A DNA stretch of 64,000 bases from Hymenopus coronatus (Eukaryota; Arthropoda; Insecta; Mantodea; Hymenopodidae). The DNA lies in the NCBI GenBank assembly GCA_030762935.1, contig CM060900.1:371559132-371623131 (forward strand). The letters are read 5' to 3'. Both the position numbers and the translations under genes were made by a program. The notes under the pieces were generated by a model. It searched no databases. It worked only from the letters and a program-made list of their open reading frames with translations, and was not told the DNA's origin. Positions 47,221-57,907 of the stretch are shown one piece after another. Position 1 is the first letter of the stretch; each line of letters begins with the position of its first letter.

Positions 47221-48369
47221 TATATTTTCTGTTTACCTATGAGAAAATATTCCATTTCAACCAAAATTTAACCTTCTTGCCCATGGAAAAGTTTGCACAT
47301 TTATTTGTTATCTCTTAGTTCATTTCAGCTATTTTCACTTCAACTGCATAAGCAAACAATACTCAGCATCCTTTTTTCTAAACTGGTAGGTTTACCAAAT
47401 GTATTTAGCTGTTGTATAAGAATAAGATCAGTGATCATCTTTTCATCTTGTACCAGATTAGAAAATGGCACTCATAGTTGAACTTTTGGTTCAATTTAAC
47501 TAAACCTTCAATCAAATTAGGTTTATAATAACAGGTCTAAAGTTGTTTACTATTGCTTTGTCCTTTAAGAGATAATGCAGATGAAACTACCTATGAAAAC
47601 ATTAAATGCAATTGCTTAACAAAAAATACTACTTTTCTACAAGCATTTAATTACATTTATGAATATCCAAAGTAATAAATGGATTCTAATGAAAGTTTGC
47701 ATTAAAGAGCATATGGACAAAAGCATTTAAAATTAGGTACCTCGAATTCACCTTTTCAGGAGAAAAGTTACCCCCTCCCCCAAATCCAATTTTTGACAGC
47801 TATATCATACAAGTATGCAAGAATGAGGCCTTTAATTGATGTTTAGAGGAACATAGTAACAGTGACTTCCAAATTATACAAGTATATTTGCGGGGTTGGT
47901 TTTCTAACTTTATGTCACTTGCACTTTTAATTTACGAGGGACTGATTTCAGGAGACATTGCTTCCATTTTTGGGGGAGGGGTGGAGGGATCCATCTGTAG
48001 TTAGTGGTAGTTGCCTGCAGTCTCCTCTCTGATGGGAACAAACTTCACTAAACTGTCAACTGGCAGGATTTCTCAGTTTATTAGGTGTATTTTATATTTC
48101 CATATTAAGATATTTTCCTGCACTGTGCATTTAGTGTGGTCTGTCACGCTTTAGTAGTTTTGGATTTGGGCTAATTATAGCTTTCTTTCTAATAGTGAAA
48201 TGCTACTACTGACTTGTGCTCTTGTAATTTAAGATTTCTGAAGTGTTCTTTGGATCTGGTTTTTAAACTTCTTTTGGTTAATCCTATTTAGAACTTTTCA
48301 ATCTATACAGTTGATTTATATTTTGATCAATTTTCGGGTAGAATCTCAAGTTCTGTTTTTTAATTTAGC
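47221..48369. other. Intronic sequence, nothing secure
   Basis: May include the decayed endonuclease end of the PLE that starts at 48370, but I could not read a GIY-YIG motif. Confidence 0.4.
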
Positions 48370-49072
48370 AAGTTTATTACTGAAATTTATTATAAGAAGC
48401 TGATATTTTGATCCCTGGAGCTCTTTTTTAATTTCCTAATTGCCCAAGGGTGGTAAGTGAACTTCCTGAATGTGTTATTCCCATCATTTTCTGTAGTGAA
48501 GGTGGTTACTTCTTCTATAGCTTTATTTTTTGTTTTGCTTTGTTTAGCTTCTTGAGAGCAAGGCTCTTGTTGAAACTTTTTTTTCTGTGATTTGGATAAT
48601 GATTTTTTAGCTTTGTTGAATTCATGGGTACATTCACTAGCATTATTGTAAGACTATTTATTATTGCTATGTTTGTATCATAATGGATTTTAGTTTTCTT
48701 TTCAATTTAATTTTCCAATTGGGTTAGCTTCTTGTGGATTCCAAAATTCTTTTTACATCACAAATTTTGTGTGTTTTTCTCCTGTTGGTTAAATATTAGG
48801 AACTATTGCAAGCCATCAACATAACAATACCTTTAAATTGACTTTTATTATTTTCATTTTTCTCAATTATATTAGTCCTATTTAATGCAATACATTGATT
48901 AGTATACCAATTCCCATTAAATATTCAAACTTGAAGGTCAATGGAAATTCCTTTTTAATGTGTGTTTCATAAACTCCAACAAGTCTGCCATAAATGGAGA
49001 GAGGGTTACCCATAGAACTGTTTCCTGTCCATACTATTTCTGTGACTACGTCCTGTGGCCATCATTACCAAA
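48370..49072 (-). mobile_element. Penelope-like element D, 3' part (RT palm and linker)
   Basis: On the minus strand: SSMGNPLSPFMADLL (48979-49012, the conserved MGSPLSP block of PLE RT), RYCYVDGLQ with the catalytic box reading Y-V-D-G (48812-48823; active enzymes have YxDD), NVPMNSTKLKNHYPNH, and the linker NTFRKFTYHPWAIRKLKK (48393-48470). Several frameshifts. The upstream half lies at 56463-57180, separated by the inserted gypsy element. Confidence 0.78.
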
Positions 49073-49508
49073 TGTGTCTGCATGACTTGCTTTGAAAGTC
49101 ATAGCTGATTTTTGACATCCATTGTTTCATGTGCATTAATGGACACCTATGCAGGCAGCAAGTTTTTTTTAACATTGCAGCTATGCACCAGTGTGAATGC
49201 ACACATGTTCTGTTGGAAGGTTCTTTGACATCATATCCTGCATTGTTACACCAAAATGAGTTTGTGAACACCTGTGGTGTACTGCATGTGCAACAGCAAC
49301 AATGCCCTGCTCATCATTCAATTTTCACTGGGAATGCATCCAGTGTAACAGTTGAATAAGTTTGATGGGAATTCCACAGTGAGCTGCATCATCACCGCAA
49401 AGAAAGTAAAAAAGAATTTATATGGCAGAATGGTTATGAAAGACAGTTATTTGTGAGCAGATTCTTATTGTAATCAGTTTATGGAAAAAAAAAAGACCTT
49501 CTGTTACA
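49073..49508 (+). repeat. 5' LTR of gypsy copy 1
   Basis: Starts TGTGTCTGCATGACTTGC and ends TTACA. Matches the 3' LTR along its length but lacks the stretch of about 37-40 bp that carries the TATA box there (gap after CAACAG near 49299), and has a further deletion before AAAGACC near 49490. Confidence 0.88.
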
Positions 49509-49527
49509 TTGATGTGAAGAGTGGCAT
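49509..49527 (+). other. Degenerate primer-binding site
   Basis: TTGATGTGAAGAGTGGCAT directly after the LTR resembles the tRNA-Leu-type primer site TGGTGTCAGAAGTGGGAT known from some gypsy elements. Several mismatches; assignment tentative. Confidence 0.5.
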
Positions 49528-50274
49528 TAAATGCCACAATGGAGGTGACAAAAACTTTACTCACAGAAATAAAGGAAATAAAAAGGAACAGAGAAAAATG
49601 GTAAAAATGCAACTCGGCATGGAGAAAATGGACACAAAAGTGCAACTCAAAATGGATGAAATAAAATTAGGAATGGACAAGATGAGAATCGAAATAATGA
49701 TTGAGAATTTTGCAATGGAGAAGATCAAGCAGAAAATGAAATCCAGCAGGGTAAACCTGAAAATGGAGATTTCAAACAAAATTGATGAACAGTTGGCCAG
49801 GGTGAAGGACGTGGCAGAACTTGGGGAAAAAAGTGTAAGAGCTTGGAAAAAAGTTGGAAGAGCTTGGTGGAATGGTGAAAGATCATGTTCAGTACCTGGA
49901 AGTCATTGGGAAAAGACTTAATACCCTGGAGGGAATAGTCAAATGGAGGAGCAAAAGGAACTGAATATGATGGAAAAAATGCTTAACAGAAGTCTTGAAG
50001 ATCAAGATGACAGGACACAAAACATCTGCATGCATCAAACCCCTCAAGTTTGATGAAACATCCACCTTTGAAGTCTTCTGCTGACTGTTTGCCACTATCA
50101 CCATTCACAAATGATGGTCAGCAGAAGAGGAAGCCGCACAAGTGATAGCAAGTCTTCAGGAACAGGCAGCTGAAGTACTGAATGCAATTCCAATGTCAGC
50201 AATGTCCAGAGGGATTTGAAAGGCCCTCAAGAACCGCTTCGGGAGTCATCGCCTGGCTGCAGCCTACCACAGTC

Positions 50275-50284
50275 AGCTTAAATC
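50275..50284. repeat. SINE target-site duplication, left copy
   Basis: AGCTTAAATC, repeated exactly at 50534-50543. Confidence 0.93.
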
Positions 50285-50533
50285 GGCTGAGCCATGGCCG
50301 AGTGGTCAGACCACTCGCCTCTCACCTAAACGGCCCGGGTTCAATCCCAAACGACTGCATGTGAGATTTGTGGTGGACAAAGCGGCACAGGGGCGGGTTT
50401 TCTCTGGGTTCTCTGGTTTCCCCCACCATCTCATTCCACCGGGGCTCCATCTTCATGTACCATCAGTGTCATCGCCTGCGGTGCCAGAGCAGTAAAAGCG
50501 GGCATTAAACACTACCAAAAAAAAAAAAAAAAA
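50285..50533 (+). mobile_element. tRNA-derived SINE family A inserted in gag
   Basis: 249 bp. Box A TGGCCGAGTGG and box B GGGTTCAATCCC, then the family body (GTGAGATTTGTGGTGGACAA, GGGTTTTCTCTGGG, CATTCCACCGGGGC, GGTGCCAGAGCAGTAAAAGC) and a poly-A tail of about 15. A perfect 10-bp target duplication surrounds it. The intact tail and duplication indicate an insertion younger than the gypsy element. Confidence 0.95.
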
Positions 50534-50543
50534 GCTTAAATCA
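50534..50543. repeat. SINE target-site duplication, right copy
   Basis: AGCTTAAATC following the poly-A tail; same as 50275-50284. Confidence 0.93.
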
Positions 50544-53500
50544 ATTCTGCAACAGCAAAGGAAGAAGATACAGGAGTTCACCCTGGCAATTGAACAACTG
50601 GTGAACTTACCACCTAGTTACATGTCCCAGGAAGCTGCCTACTCCTTTGTTGACAGGATGCATGATGCCAAGATATGACAGCACCTTATGCTCACTGACC
50701 ACAAGACAATTCAAGAGGCATTATCAGCAGCACTAAGGATGGATGTGGCCAAGACAATAGTTGTGCCATCCTCAAAGATGAGGACTATTTGCTACGACAG
50801 AGATAGAGAGACAACCCAAAGACTACAACCTTTTAGTGGCATTTGCTGGAGGTATACCCAAACAGGACACCTAGCGAGAGACTGTCCACAACAATACCAA
50901 CCAGTAGGCATACGACCAGAGGTTTGTTGTGGCCATCATCGTCAAACACCTTGAGTGACAATAAGTGCTTGAGCAGAAGGGTGGATGATAGCCTCATCAC
51001 AGACAGCTGAGTACAAGGGAAGCTGTGCTAGACACTGGTAGACAGAGGTGCAGCCATGCCGATAATCAGACCTGGCCAGATGATGGGTTTGCCAACACAA
51101 ACACCCAGTTGATTCTACCAACTAGTGATGGTGTCAGGCGACATGTTATCTGTGGAGAAGGAGGCCCAGTCAGAGTTGACATTGGGACAAAGCATTGTGA
51201 ACCTGTGGATATTTGTCGCGAGGGTGGACGAGGATGTGGTACTGAGACTGAATGCCCTCAGGAGCCACAACGTGATGGTTAATGATGGACCAAGATCTTG
51301 CAACTCAGCAGAGACTAGGTGTTGCTCCGAAGCCCTCACCAACATCTGAGTTTCTGTAAGATGATCCTGAGAGACAATGTAGTTGTGCCTGCAAGAAGCG
51401 AGATGGTGGTGAAGGTGCACCTGGAGGGCCAACGGTCAAATTACTTTGAACTGGACTGGGAAACACCATTGAACAGATTATGTTGCCTGGATATTGCTGC
51501 CTTGTTAGAAGGAAGTGCTCATGAGGCTACTGAACACAATGGACATCAACCAGGACATCCAGGTTTAGACAGAGTGAGGAAAGTGCAAGCCAGCAGTGAG
51601 TATATCACCGTGCAATGGATTTGGCCAGTCAGCACCTTTGCAGGATCTGAGGCCCCTGCTAAAAGACTTACTGAAAAGGACAGATCATCTGACCACTTCA
51701 CAATTGGGGATGGTCCAGCATCTACTTAGCCGATACCTGTCTTGTCTTCAAAACAAAAAAAAAAAAAAAAAAAAAAAAGAACAGCAATTATGGCCACATT
51801 GGCCAAGTACACCATAACATTAGAACTGGAGATACCCAACCCATCCAGCAATGGCCAAGGTGGGTTCCTCTGGCAAAACAAGTGAAGGTACTGGACATGC
51901 TAGCGGACATGAGGTCTAGCGGAATCATTGGAGAGTCCAAATAGTCTTTGGTGCTCCCCTATAGTCTTGGTAAAGAAGGTAGAGAGTTATGCTTCTGCAT
52001 GGACCAAGTTGAATGCCATCTCCAGAAAGGACTGTTTCCCCCTTACCCCAGAATGACAACACCCTGAACACATTTGCTGGTGCCCCATAGTTCTCGACTT
52101 TGGGATATTGGCAGGTAGCCCTAGATCCCAGAGATAAGGATAAGACCACATTCTAGACTGGTCAAGGGCTTTGCCAATTTATGATTATGCCCTTTAGCCT
52201 CTGCAATGAGCCAGCCACCTTCCAGCACCTCATGGAATCAAGATAGGGTTGACTTACAATGCCTGCCTGCTATATCAGGATGACATCATCGGAGACCACA
52301 ACTTTGAAGACCATCTCGAGAACCTGACCAAGATAATGCAAACGCTGTAGGCAGCTAACCTGAAGTTGAATGCAAAGAAGTGTCAATCCTTCTGCTAGGG
52401 AGAATTTGGGCCACAAATTCTCATAATCTGGGATGGCCACGGACCTGGAGAAGGCTCAAGTTGTGATAGATTGATCTCATCCAAAAGACAAATGAGAGCT
52501 GCAAAGTTTCCTGGGCCTATGCCTATACTGATCTTACAGAAGAACACCAGCTTTATTTGTGGTCATAAGAGGCAGAGAGCACATTCCAGGCTCTTAAGTC
52601 AGCACTCTGCAAGGCACCTATTTTAAGATGTCCACAATCTGGTAGTGACTTTATTGTGGACACTGTGCCAGCAACACCAGCATTGGAAGCATTCTATCCC
52701 AGGTCCAGGATGGCCAGGAGCATGTTACAGCCTAACTACAGCAAGATGCTCCCCAAGGCAGAAAAGAACTACTGCATTACTCAGCGAAAGCTCCTGTCAG
52801 TAGTGAAGGTGCTGGAGCATTTCCACAAGTACCTATACAGTCAGCCATTCCACCTGAGGACTGACCACTCCACCCTCACCTGGCTGTGGAATTTCAAGAA
52901 AATAGAGGACCAGACAGCCCATTGGGTCCAGAGATTCCAAGAGTGCAATTTTGCATTAGAACGTTGGAAAGGAAGGGGAGGCAACAATGCAGATGCCATG
53001 TCACAACATCCCTAACCAGAGGAGTTCGGTCACTGCACCATGGTTGAGAAATAGTGTGCTGCAACTCTACGTATCATTTTGGTGGTACTTGCAACTGGTT
53101 GGAATAGTGCAAGCTTGAGGAGAGAGCAGCTGGTAGACACTAACTTAGGGCCATTCTTTTGAGAAATGGAGGCATGGACTAGACTGAGCTGGGAAGACAT
53201 TCTACCCAGGAGTAGTGTGTGCAAGTCCTACTGGGCCCAATGGGCCCAATGTGACTCATTGAAGATCAAGGAAGAAGTACCATAATGGGTATGTCAACTG
53301 ATGGGATGACCCAGAGAGAAGAGCTGTTCCTCCCACAGAGTAAGGTCACAAAAATCTTGGAGGAAGTACATGCAGGGACTTTGGGAGGGCATTTGAGACC
53401 CAATCAAACCATCAAAAAGCTCTGTCAATGGTACTACTGGCTGAAACTATGAGCAGACACAGAGATGGTGCTACCAATGCCATGTGTGTGCAGCAAGTCT

Positions 53501-53574
53501 CAGCCCACAGACCAAGAGCTGCATTCACATGCAGCAGAACATTAGAGCACCTTTCAAACGCAAAACCATTGATG

Positions 53575-55103
53575 TACACTAGTGTTCAAAAGTTAAGCAT
53601 AATTTGGTAAATAGAGAACTAAAAGGGAAAACGGTGAGCAAGCACCATTAAATGTTATCACAGTGTGCGCCTCCCCTTACTGGTAGTCTCTGATAGGTAA
53701 GTGGGTTCATGCTTCTAAGGTCATCAAAACCAGAGCAGCAAACCAATACCAGAGTATAAGACCCAGTGTGTGGCTCATTCGTTATTGTTCTCCCATTGTG
53801 AACAGAGAGTAGTTGCTTCACAAAGAGTTTACAAGACAGCACCAACATGTCACAAAGATGTCAACTGGACCCTCTTTTGAAGGTAGAATCATCTGATGTC
53901 TAGAGGCAGGTCAGACAGAAACCACAGTCTCTCGGGCCTGAATGTGCCACAAAGTGTCATTTCCAGGCATTGGTGATGATTTCAAGAAACAGGAGATGTT
54001 CTTTGGACCCCTGTACATGGTTGCCCATGGGTCACAATGCCACAACAGGACCAATATTTGAACATAACAGCATGATGACATCGGAGGATGCCCGGAGACA
54101 ACTGCCTTCTGAACTTGCAGCCGCCTCAGGCGTTCGAGTTCTGAGGTAAACTGTATACCAGAAGCTCAAGGCAGTCAACCTCTATGCTAGATGTTTAGCA
54201 GTGTGTGCCCCACTCACTCGAATACACATACAGTCCCTTTTATAATGGAGTCAGCAACGTCTACATTGGACCTTGAATGAATGGAGGAACATGCTGTTTA
54301 CAGATGAGTCCAGATTCAGTTTGAACAATGATTCTCGTCACTCAACAATCTGGAGAGAATGTGGAACTCAGTTTCATCCCACCAACAACATGGAAACTTG
54401 CCCATTTGGCGGTGGTGGTGGTGGCATACTCATGTGGGCAGGCATAAGGTTCAATGTACATACAGATCTTTACATCTTTGACAGTGGTACTGTGAATGCC
54501 CAGAGGTACAGAGACAAGGTACTGGAACCACATGTGTGACTTTTTAGAGGTGCAGTTGGTCCACACTTCATCTTTAGGACAATAATGCACATCCGCATAG
54601 TGCCCACCTGGTGGACGACTATATTGAGAGGGAAGATATCAAGCGTATGGATTGGCCAGTGATGTCCCCAGATATGAACCCAATAGAACATGCCTGGGAT
54701 GCATTAGGAAGACAAGTTGCAGACTGTCAGTCCACACCAAGGACACTTCCAGACCTCCAACATGCTCTCCGTGAGGAATGGGAATTGCTGCATGCAGAGC
54801 TCTTGAACCACCTTATAGAGAGCATGCCATGGCGCTGCAAGGCCTGTGTAGCCATGAGGGGTCACCACACTCCATATTAACCACCCAGTTCCATTTTGTC
54901 ATTGTAGAAATGATTGTCAGATTTTGTGCTTGCGTAAAAAGCTACCCCGAGGTCAAAACTGTCTGCTATTTCTCACTCTATTGTATTCCAGATCATATAT
55001 GATGCATTGGTAACAACATATTGCATTATGCTCAACTTTTGTACACTTGTGATAATTCGATAATAAAATATTGAATTATACTTAACTTTTGGACACTAAT
55101 GTA
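53575..55103. mobile_element. Tc1-like transposon inserted in gypsy integrase
   Basis: The element runs 53577-55101 (1525 bp) with TA at 53575-53576 and 55102-55103. The inverted ends read CACTAGTGTTCAAAAGTTAA at the left and, reverse-complemented, CATTAGTGTCCAAAAGTTAA at the right. Removing it rejoins the integrase reading of gypsy copy 1, which confirms a nested insertion. Confidence 0.93.
54060..54880 (+). pseudogene. Tc1-like transposase, inactivated
   Basis: Plus-strand coding. Helix-turn-helix part: EDARRQLPSELAAASGVRVL. Catalytic core: NEWRNMLFTDESRFSLNNDS (first Asp at about 54303), GGGILMWAGIRFNVHTDLYI, then in a shifted frame DNNAHPHSAHLVDDYIERED (second Asp) and MDWPVMSPDMNPIEHAWDAL with the final Glu. 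By my count 35 residues separate the second Asp and the Glu, which would place it in a DD35E-type group and not in classic DD34E Tc1. A stop at about 54147, another at about 54538 and frameshifts inactivate it. Confidence 0.87.
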
Positions 55104-55943
55104 GATGGACTAGGGGCAACAAGTATCTATTGGTCACCATGGATTGCTTCACCAAGTGGTCATATGCCATCCCTAACCGGAGTCCAAGACCACCACAAAC
55201 TGCCTGGTAGAAGAACTGTTTTATCTATGGGGTACCATTTGAGCTGCATAGTGATCAGGGCACCAACTTTGAATCTAACCTGATGAGACATTGGAGCAAG
55301 TTGGTGTGCACAGGACGTGCACAGCCCCTCTCCACCTACAGTCAGATGGCATGTTTGACCATTACATCAGGACTCTAGAATAACATTTGAGGAATTTTGT
55401 GGCTAATCACCAGAGAGATTGGGATGTGAGGGTGCCACATTTCTTACCGGCTTACTGGCCTTCAACCCATGACACTACCCGGCTGACACCAGTCAGTTTG
55501 GTATTTGTCAGTGAGTTGCATCTACCAAGCAGCCTGTTGTTTGGAAATCCTCCTGGGGCAGAACAGCAAGCAGTCAACTAATTGAATCTCAGAGACCAGC
55601 TTCACAACATGCATGAGATGGTATGTCAACATAGATAGCAAGTGACCAGATGAAGACCCATCATGACCACAGGCCAACAGCAGAGGTTTCCAGCTGGGTC
55701 ACTTGGTGAGGCTCCATCACACTATCAAGACCACGGGATGCTGCCCCAAGCTTCAACAACCATAGCAAAGCCCTTGTGGTGAAGATGATGAACGGTGTCA
55801 TCTACAACATCCAGAGGCTGCCCCAGGGTAAGAGGCTTATAGTACACTTGGATCATCTAGCCTGTTACGAGGTGCGGTCAGAACAATCAGCCCTGAGGAG
55901 AGAGCAGTATGACTATGCTCTGCAACCATAATTGCTGAATGTT

Positions 55944-56462
55944 TGTGTGTGTATGGCTTGCTTTGTAAGTCATAGCTGATTGTTGACATACTTGTTACAA
56001 GTGTGTTAGTGGATATTTATGCCGGCAGCAAGTTCTTTTGATATTGCAGATGTGCTTGCCACACCTATGCAACTGGACACATGTTCTGTCAGAAGGTTCT
56101 TTGATGTCAAAGCCCACAATGTTACACTGGAGTGAGTGTGTGAACACCTGCAATGTCCTGCATGTGGAACAGTTGCTGAAAATTTCCAGTTACATGACCA
56201 GCAGGTATAAAAAGGGCAACAAAGCCCTGCTCTGCATTCAGTTTTCACTGGGAATGCATCACATGCAACAACTGAATGAGTTCAATGGGAATTTCGTAGC
56301 AAGCTGTATTGTCGCTGCAGTGAATGTCAAAAAAAAAAAAAAAAAAAAAAAACTATACACAGAATGGTTAGGAAAGACAGTTATTTGTGAGTAGATTCTG
56401 ATTGTAATTAGTTTTTAGAAGAAATAAAATTATTGTTAGAGAAAATGAGAGCTTTAGTTACA
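55944..56462 (+). repeat. 3' LTR of gypsy copy 1
   Basis: 519 bp, starts TGTGTGTGTATGGCTTGC, ends TTAGTTACA. It has an intact TATA box and an AATAAA at 56422-56427. A 22-A run lies near 56330. It is longer than the 5' LTR because that copy suffered deletions. Confidence 0.88.
56206..56212 (+). promoter_or_regulatory. TATA box in the 3' LTR
   Basis: TATAAAA preceded by GCAGG and followed about 30 bp downstream by CTGCATTCAGTTTTCAC, a likely start region. The equivalent stretch is deleted in the 5' LTR and altered to TATTAAAA in the copy 2 LTR. Confidence 0.7.
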
Positions 56463-57180
56463 CTGAAGATGAAGCAATTTTGTTCAGTATATAGATTTGT
56501 TAGCATAATGTATTCTTCTATTTCAACTTGTTCCCTCTCTATTAAATTAAGTAATTTCTTTTAAATAATCTGGAAATTTTCTGTCAGGATGCTTGGGAAG
56601 AATAATGCCATGTCAAATGAGACCAATGTGTTATATCTAATATTTTTAGAGCTTGCATTTTTTTCTAATTGCAAAGAATTTTTCAGATTAAGACTATCAA
56701 ATTTTGGAAAAAAATTCAATTTATTTGCTAACCACTTCACCAATTTGTATGTTAATGAATTAATGCTGCTAGGGATTGATCTCATGGATTTTCCTGTGTG
56801 ATTTTAGGTAGACCATAAATTTCTGGGTAATGTTGGACTATCTACTTTTATTTTATATAATTCTGTTTTTGTCTTTTCTTTTCCTTTACTAATTTACTTT
56901 CTTTAACAGCTATATTTATGGCCTGGATGCAAGAATTTAGGTGTTGGTTTCAACTGAGATGTACCAGCCACCCTTTAGTAAATTTTCCATCCTATGTAAC
57001 ATGATTTGTCCCCCACTACAATTTTATTCTCTTAATTTGCTTTTGTATTTATGACTGACTGGCATTTTCGTGATTTGATGAGCTGGCAATTATAATTCAA
57101 TTGCATTTCATTTTTCCTCTGGTCTACTATTTTGAAACATTTAGTTTTGACTTGAGTTTTTCATCATCATTTAAATTCTG
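56463..57180 (-). mobile_element. Penelope-like element D, 5' part (RT fingers)
   Basis: Minus strand: KFMVYLKSHRKS (degraded form of the PLE fingers motif YGLPKIHK), MRSIPSSINSLTYKLVKWLA (RPIxSSINSPTYKL motif) and TLVSFDMALFFPSILTEN (VSFDVxxLFxxIP motif with the first RT Asp), then VEIEEYIMLTNLYTEQNCF. It is continuous in logic with SSMGNPLSPF at 49.0 kb once the gypsy element is removed. The upper boundary is approximate. Confidence 0.78.
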
Positions 57181-57182
57181 TT

Positions 57183-57512
57183 GTGGCTGACAAAAACTCA
57201 CAACATGGAAAAAACATCTTAATACTGCATCACAAAAAACTAATAAACTTTGAAGTCCCACCAGTTGAAAGCTTAGTGAAGAAGTTCATTCCACCACTAG
57301 ATAGGAAACCACAGGCAACTACAGCCAGTATGGCAGCTGGACAAAGGACATTGAAAATGGAAACAATGGCTCCTAAAACTAGTGACCATGTTAGAAAAAT
57401 GATTCCACAAATATACTCGAAGAATGAAGTCACTTCTTTCTTAGCTTTTAGTAGTACTGACTGTGAAAATCCTGCCAAAAATTTCACCACCATTGTATCA
57501 TGTTTCCTCTGA
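57183..57512 (+). other. Open frame of 109 codons, origin unknown
   Basis: Translation starts MADKNSQHGKNILILHHKKL. I recognise no domain. The phrase ILHHKKL resembles a decayed stretch in the loop of the 60.4-60.7 kb foldback (LLHHKKL), so it may be another mobile-element remnant and not a host gene. Confidence 0.3.
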
Positions 57513-57638
57513 GGGCTTTTACCATCATGTTGTACCCATTAATATTTATACCTTGGTGGTCAGTCACTCTGCTACCACCTATTTATTCCTCATTGGTTTT
57601 GCACTCAATCACTGTCAATTCCACAAGCAAAGTTTTCC

Positions 57639-57907
57639 ATATCTTATTCAGATGTCAAATTTTATCATCAGCACACCAGTTAAAGACAAGCTATTGCTAC
57701 TAAATTAATTATTATAGAGCCTAATATACAGAAAATATAAATAGCTAGAGATTTTAGAGGTTTGATTTAATTTGATGGTTTCCCTATCTTATTCAGATAA
57801 TGTCAAATTTTATCATCAGCACACCAGTTAAAGATAAGCTATTGCTACTAAATTAATTATTATAGAGCATAATATACAGAAAATATAAATAGCTAGAGAT
57901 TTTAGAG
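57639..57907. repeat. Tandem duplication, period 148 bp
   Basis: The first unit runs from about 57639 and the second from about 57785, nearly identical (TTATCATCAGCACACCAGTT, TAAATAGCTAGAGATTTTAG). The second unit is interrupted at 57907 by the hAT element and continues after 60386 (GTTTGATTTAATTTGAT). Confidence 0.92.
57900..57907. repeat. hAT target-site duplication, left copy
   Basis: TTTTAGAG, repeated at 60379-60386. The uninterrupted sequence is present at 57752-57759 in the other tandem unit. Confidence 0.95.

Larger units (their letters stand above)
49481..50952 (+). pseudogene. Gypsy gag, interrupted by a SINE
   Basis: The N-terminal part is a Met/Lys-rich coiled coil (KMQLGMEKMDTKVQLKMDEI and onward), conserved with copy 2. 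Then LKFDETSTFEVF and TIHKWSAEEEAAQVIASLQ (capsid-like), LKNRFGSHRLAAAYHSQLK, the SINE, and onward IQEFTLAIEQLVNLPPSYM, SYMSQEAAYSFVDRM and LTDHKTIQEALSAALRMDVA. The zinc knuckle at 50844-50885 reads CWRYTQTGHLARDC: the second Cys of the CCHC box is Tyr, so zinc binding is lost. Frames are broken near 49921, 50218 and 50679. Confidence 0.85.
50990..55925 (+). pseudogene. Gypsy pol: protease, RT, RNase H, integrase; interrupted
   Basis: Protease: AVLDTG at about 51025 (active-site DTG), then VVVPARSEMVVKVHLEGQRS. RT: RELCFCMDQVECHLQKG (about 51985) and LLYQDDIIGDHNFEDHLENL with an intact YQDD box (52273-52284). RNase H: KMLPKAEKNYCITQRKLLSV, FHKYLYSQPFHLRTDHSTLT and NNADAMSQHP (52740-53015; the usual LSR is MSQ). 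Integrase: zinc-region remnant before 53575, then NKYLLVTMDCFTKWSYAIPN after the Tc1-like insert, HLRNFVANHQRDWDVRVPHF, and a C-terminal VYNIQRLPQGKRLIVHLDHL block near 55800. An A-tract of about 25 at 51753-51778 and many stops break the frame. Confidence 0.87.
49073..56462 (+). mobile_element. Ty3/gypsy LTR retrotransposon copy 1, full length but decayed
   Basis: 7.39 kb including two later insertions (SINE 50285-50533, Tc1-like 53577-55101). LTRs at 49073-49508 and 55944-56462 flank gag, protease, RT, RNase H and integrase in the gypsy order. No envelope-like frame was seen. It is inserted within PLE D. Flanks CCAAA and CTGAA do not form a convincing target duplication, so the exact ends may be off by a few bases. 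Confidence 0.9.

Noticed and set aside
52656..53015. Host gene for an RNase H-like protein
   Set aside because: It is the RNase H portion of gypsy copy 1, in order after the YQDD box and between matching LTRs.
49073..56462. Endogenous retrovirus with envelope
   Set aside because: Between integrase and 3' LTR there is no space or frame for an envelope gene; gag-pol order and LTRs fit a plain Ty3/gypsy retrotransposon.
57183..57512. Novel small gene
   Set aside because: No domain or codon-use support; a phrase in it recurs in decayed form in a nearby foldback loop, so a mobile-element remnant is likelier.
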